From positions 1-5,086 of the forward strand of contig JAJUHR010000159.1 of the NCBI GenBank assembly GCA_029267795.1: a stretch of 5,086 nucleotides of DNA, written 5' to 3'. A program made the position numbers and the translations under genes. The notes beneath the pieces are model-generated. The model made no database searches, had not been told where the DNA came from, and saw only the letters and a list, made by a program, of their open reading frames with translations. Position 1 is the stretch's first letter; the number at the start of each line of letters is the position of its first letter. Positions 5,032 to 5,086 of this stretch are shown here, in pieces. The stretch comes from Planctomycetota bacterium (GTDB lineage: Bacteria; Planctomycetota; Phycisphaerae; Phycisphaerales; Phycisphaeraceae).

Positions 5032-5086
5032 ATGGCCTCCAAGTGCATTTCGATCCGCGGCGCCCGCGAGCACAACCTGCAGGGCG
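5032..5086 (+). CDS. uvrA: UvrABC excinuclease subunit A, N-terminal fragment
   Basis: The window ends after 18 codons, MASKCISIRGAREHNLQG. The I-x-IRGAREHNL signature is the start of the first ATP-binding domain in almost all UvrA proteins. UvrA is the damage-sensing ATPase that loads UvrB in nucleotide excision repair, acting in the cytoplasm on the nucleoid. ATG 5032 is chosen because the family motif begins a few residues after it. The in-frame GTG at 5011 runs into a stop within five codons, and the ATG at 5024 is out of frame. The gene starts 94 bases after the duplicated S18 tail. Most of the protein (usually over 900 residues) lies beyond the window. Confidence 0.88.
   Translation, partial: MASKCISIRGAREHNLQG

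Noticed and set aside
4748..5075. Leftward frames overlapping the rpsR tail and the uvrA start
   Set aside because: They are antisense to rpsR and uvrA. Their internal sequence repetition simply mirrors the duplicated rpsR tail.

Overview
The window reads as ordinary chromosomal DNA from a GC-rich bacterium. Planctomycetota (Planctomycetes) is the best guess. Three things point that way: almost no gene start has a clear Shine-Dalgarno sequence, the NIF3 protein carries motifs I associate with the eukaryotic NIF3L1-like type, and two GC-rich palindromic repeats sit just downstream of genes. The assignment is an inference from style and remembered family resemblance, not from a search.

Layout. 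Bases 1-66 hold the last 21 codons of a rightward gene, possibly a sigma-factor-like protein. It converges on a leftward gene (106-960) encoding an unrecognised protein with a long coiled coil and an Ala/Pro-rich tail. A 55-base gap separates that gene from a divergent NIF3/YqfO-type metal-binding protein (1016-2137). Next comes a 186-base intergenic region with an unusually AT-rich core (16 G/C in 60 bases at 2221-2280). It leads into a 677-residue APC-superfamily permease (2324-4357) that resembles the potassium importer KimA and has a large soluble C-terminal domain. The gap after it holds a palindromic repeat, a hairpin and a good promoter for a stand-alone ribosomal protein S18 gene (rpsR, 4519-4800). 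The first 18 codons of uvrA begin at 5032.

The genes do not form an obvious pathway. They look like independently transcribed housekeeping genes: translation (S18), DNA repair (UvrA), potassium or solute uptake (KimA-like), and a conserved metalloprotein of uncertain role (NIF3). I see no CRISPR array, transposase, phage gene, tRNA or rRNA.

The most unusual element lies between rpsR and uvrA. The last 13 codons plus stop of rpsR are repeated 137 bases downstream in another frame (39 of 43 bases identical). All four differences are silent, and the similarity stops exactly at the stop codon. The second copy ends a small open frame (4803-4937) that also runs through a perfect palindromic hairpin. 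I found no clear undescribed multi-gene system.
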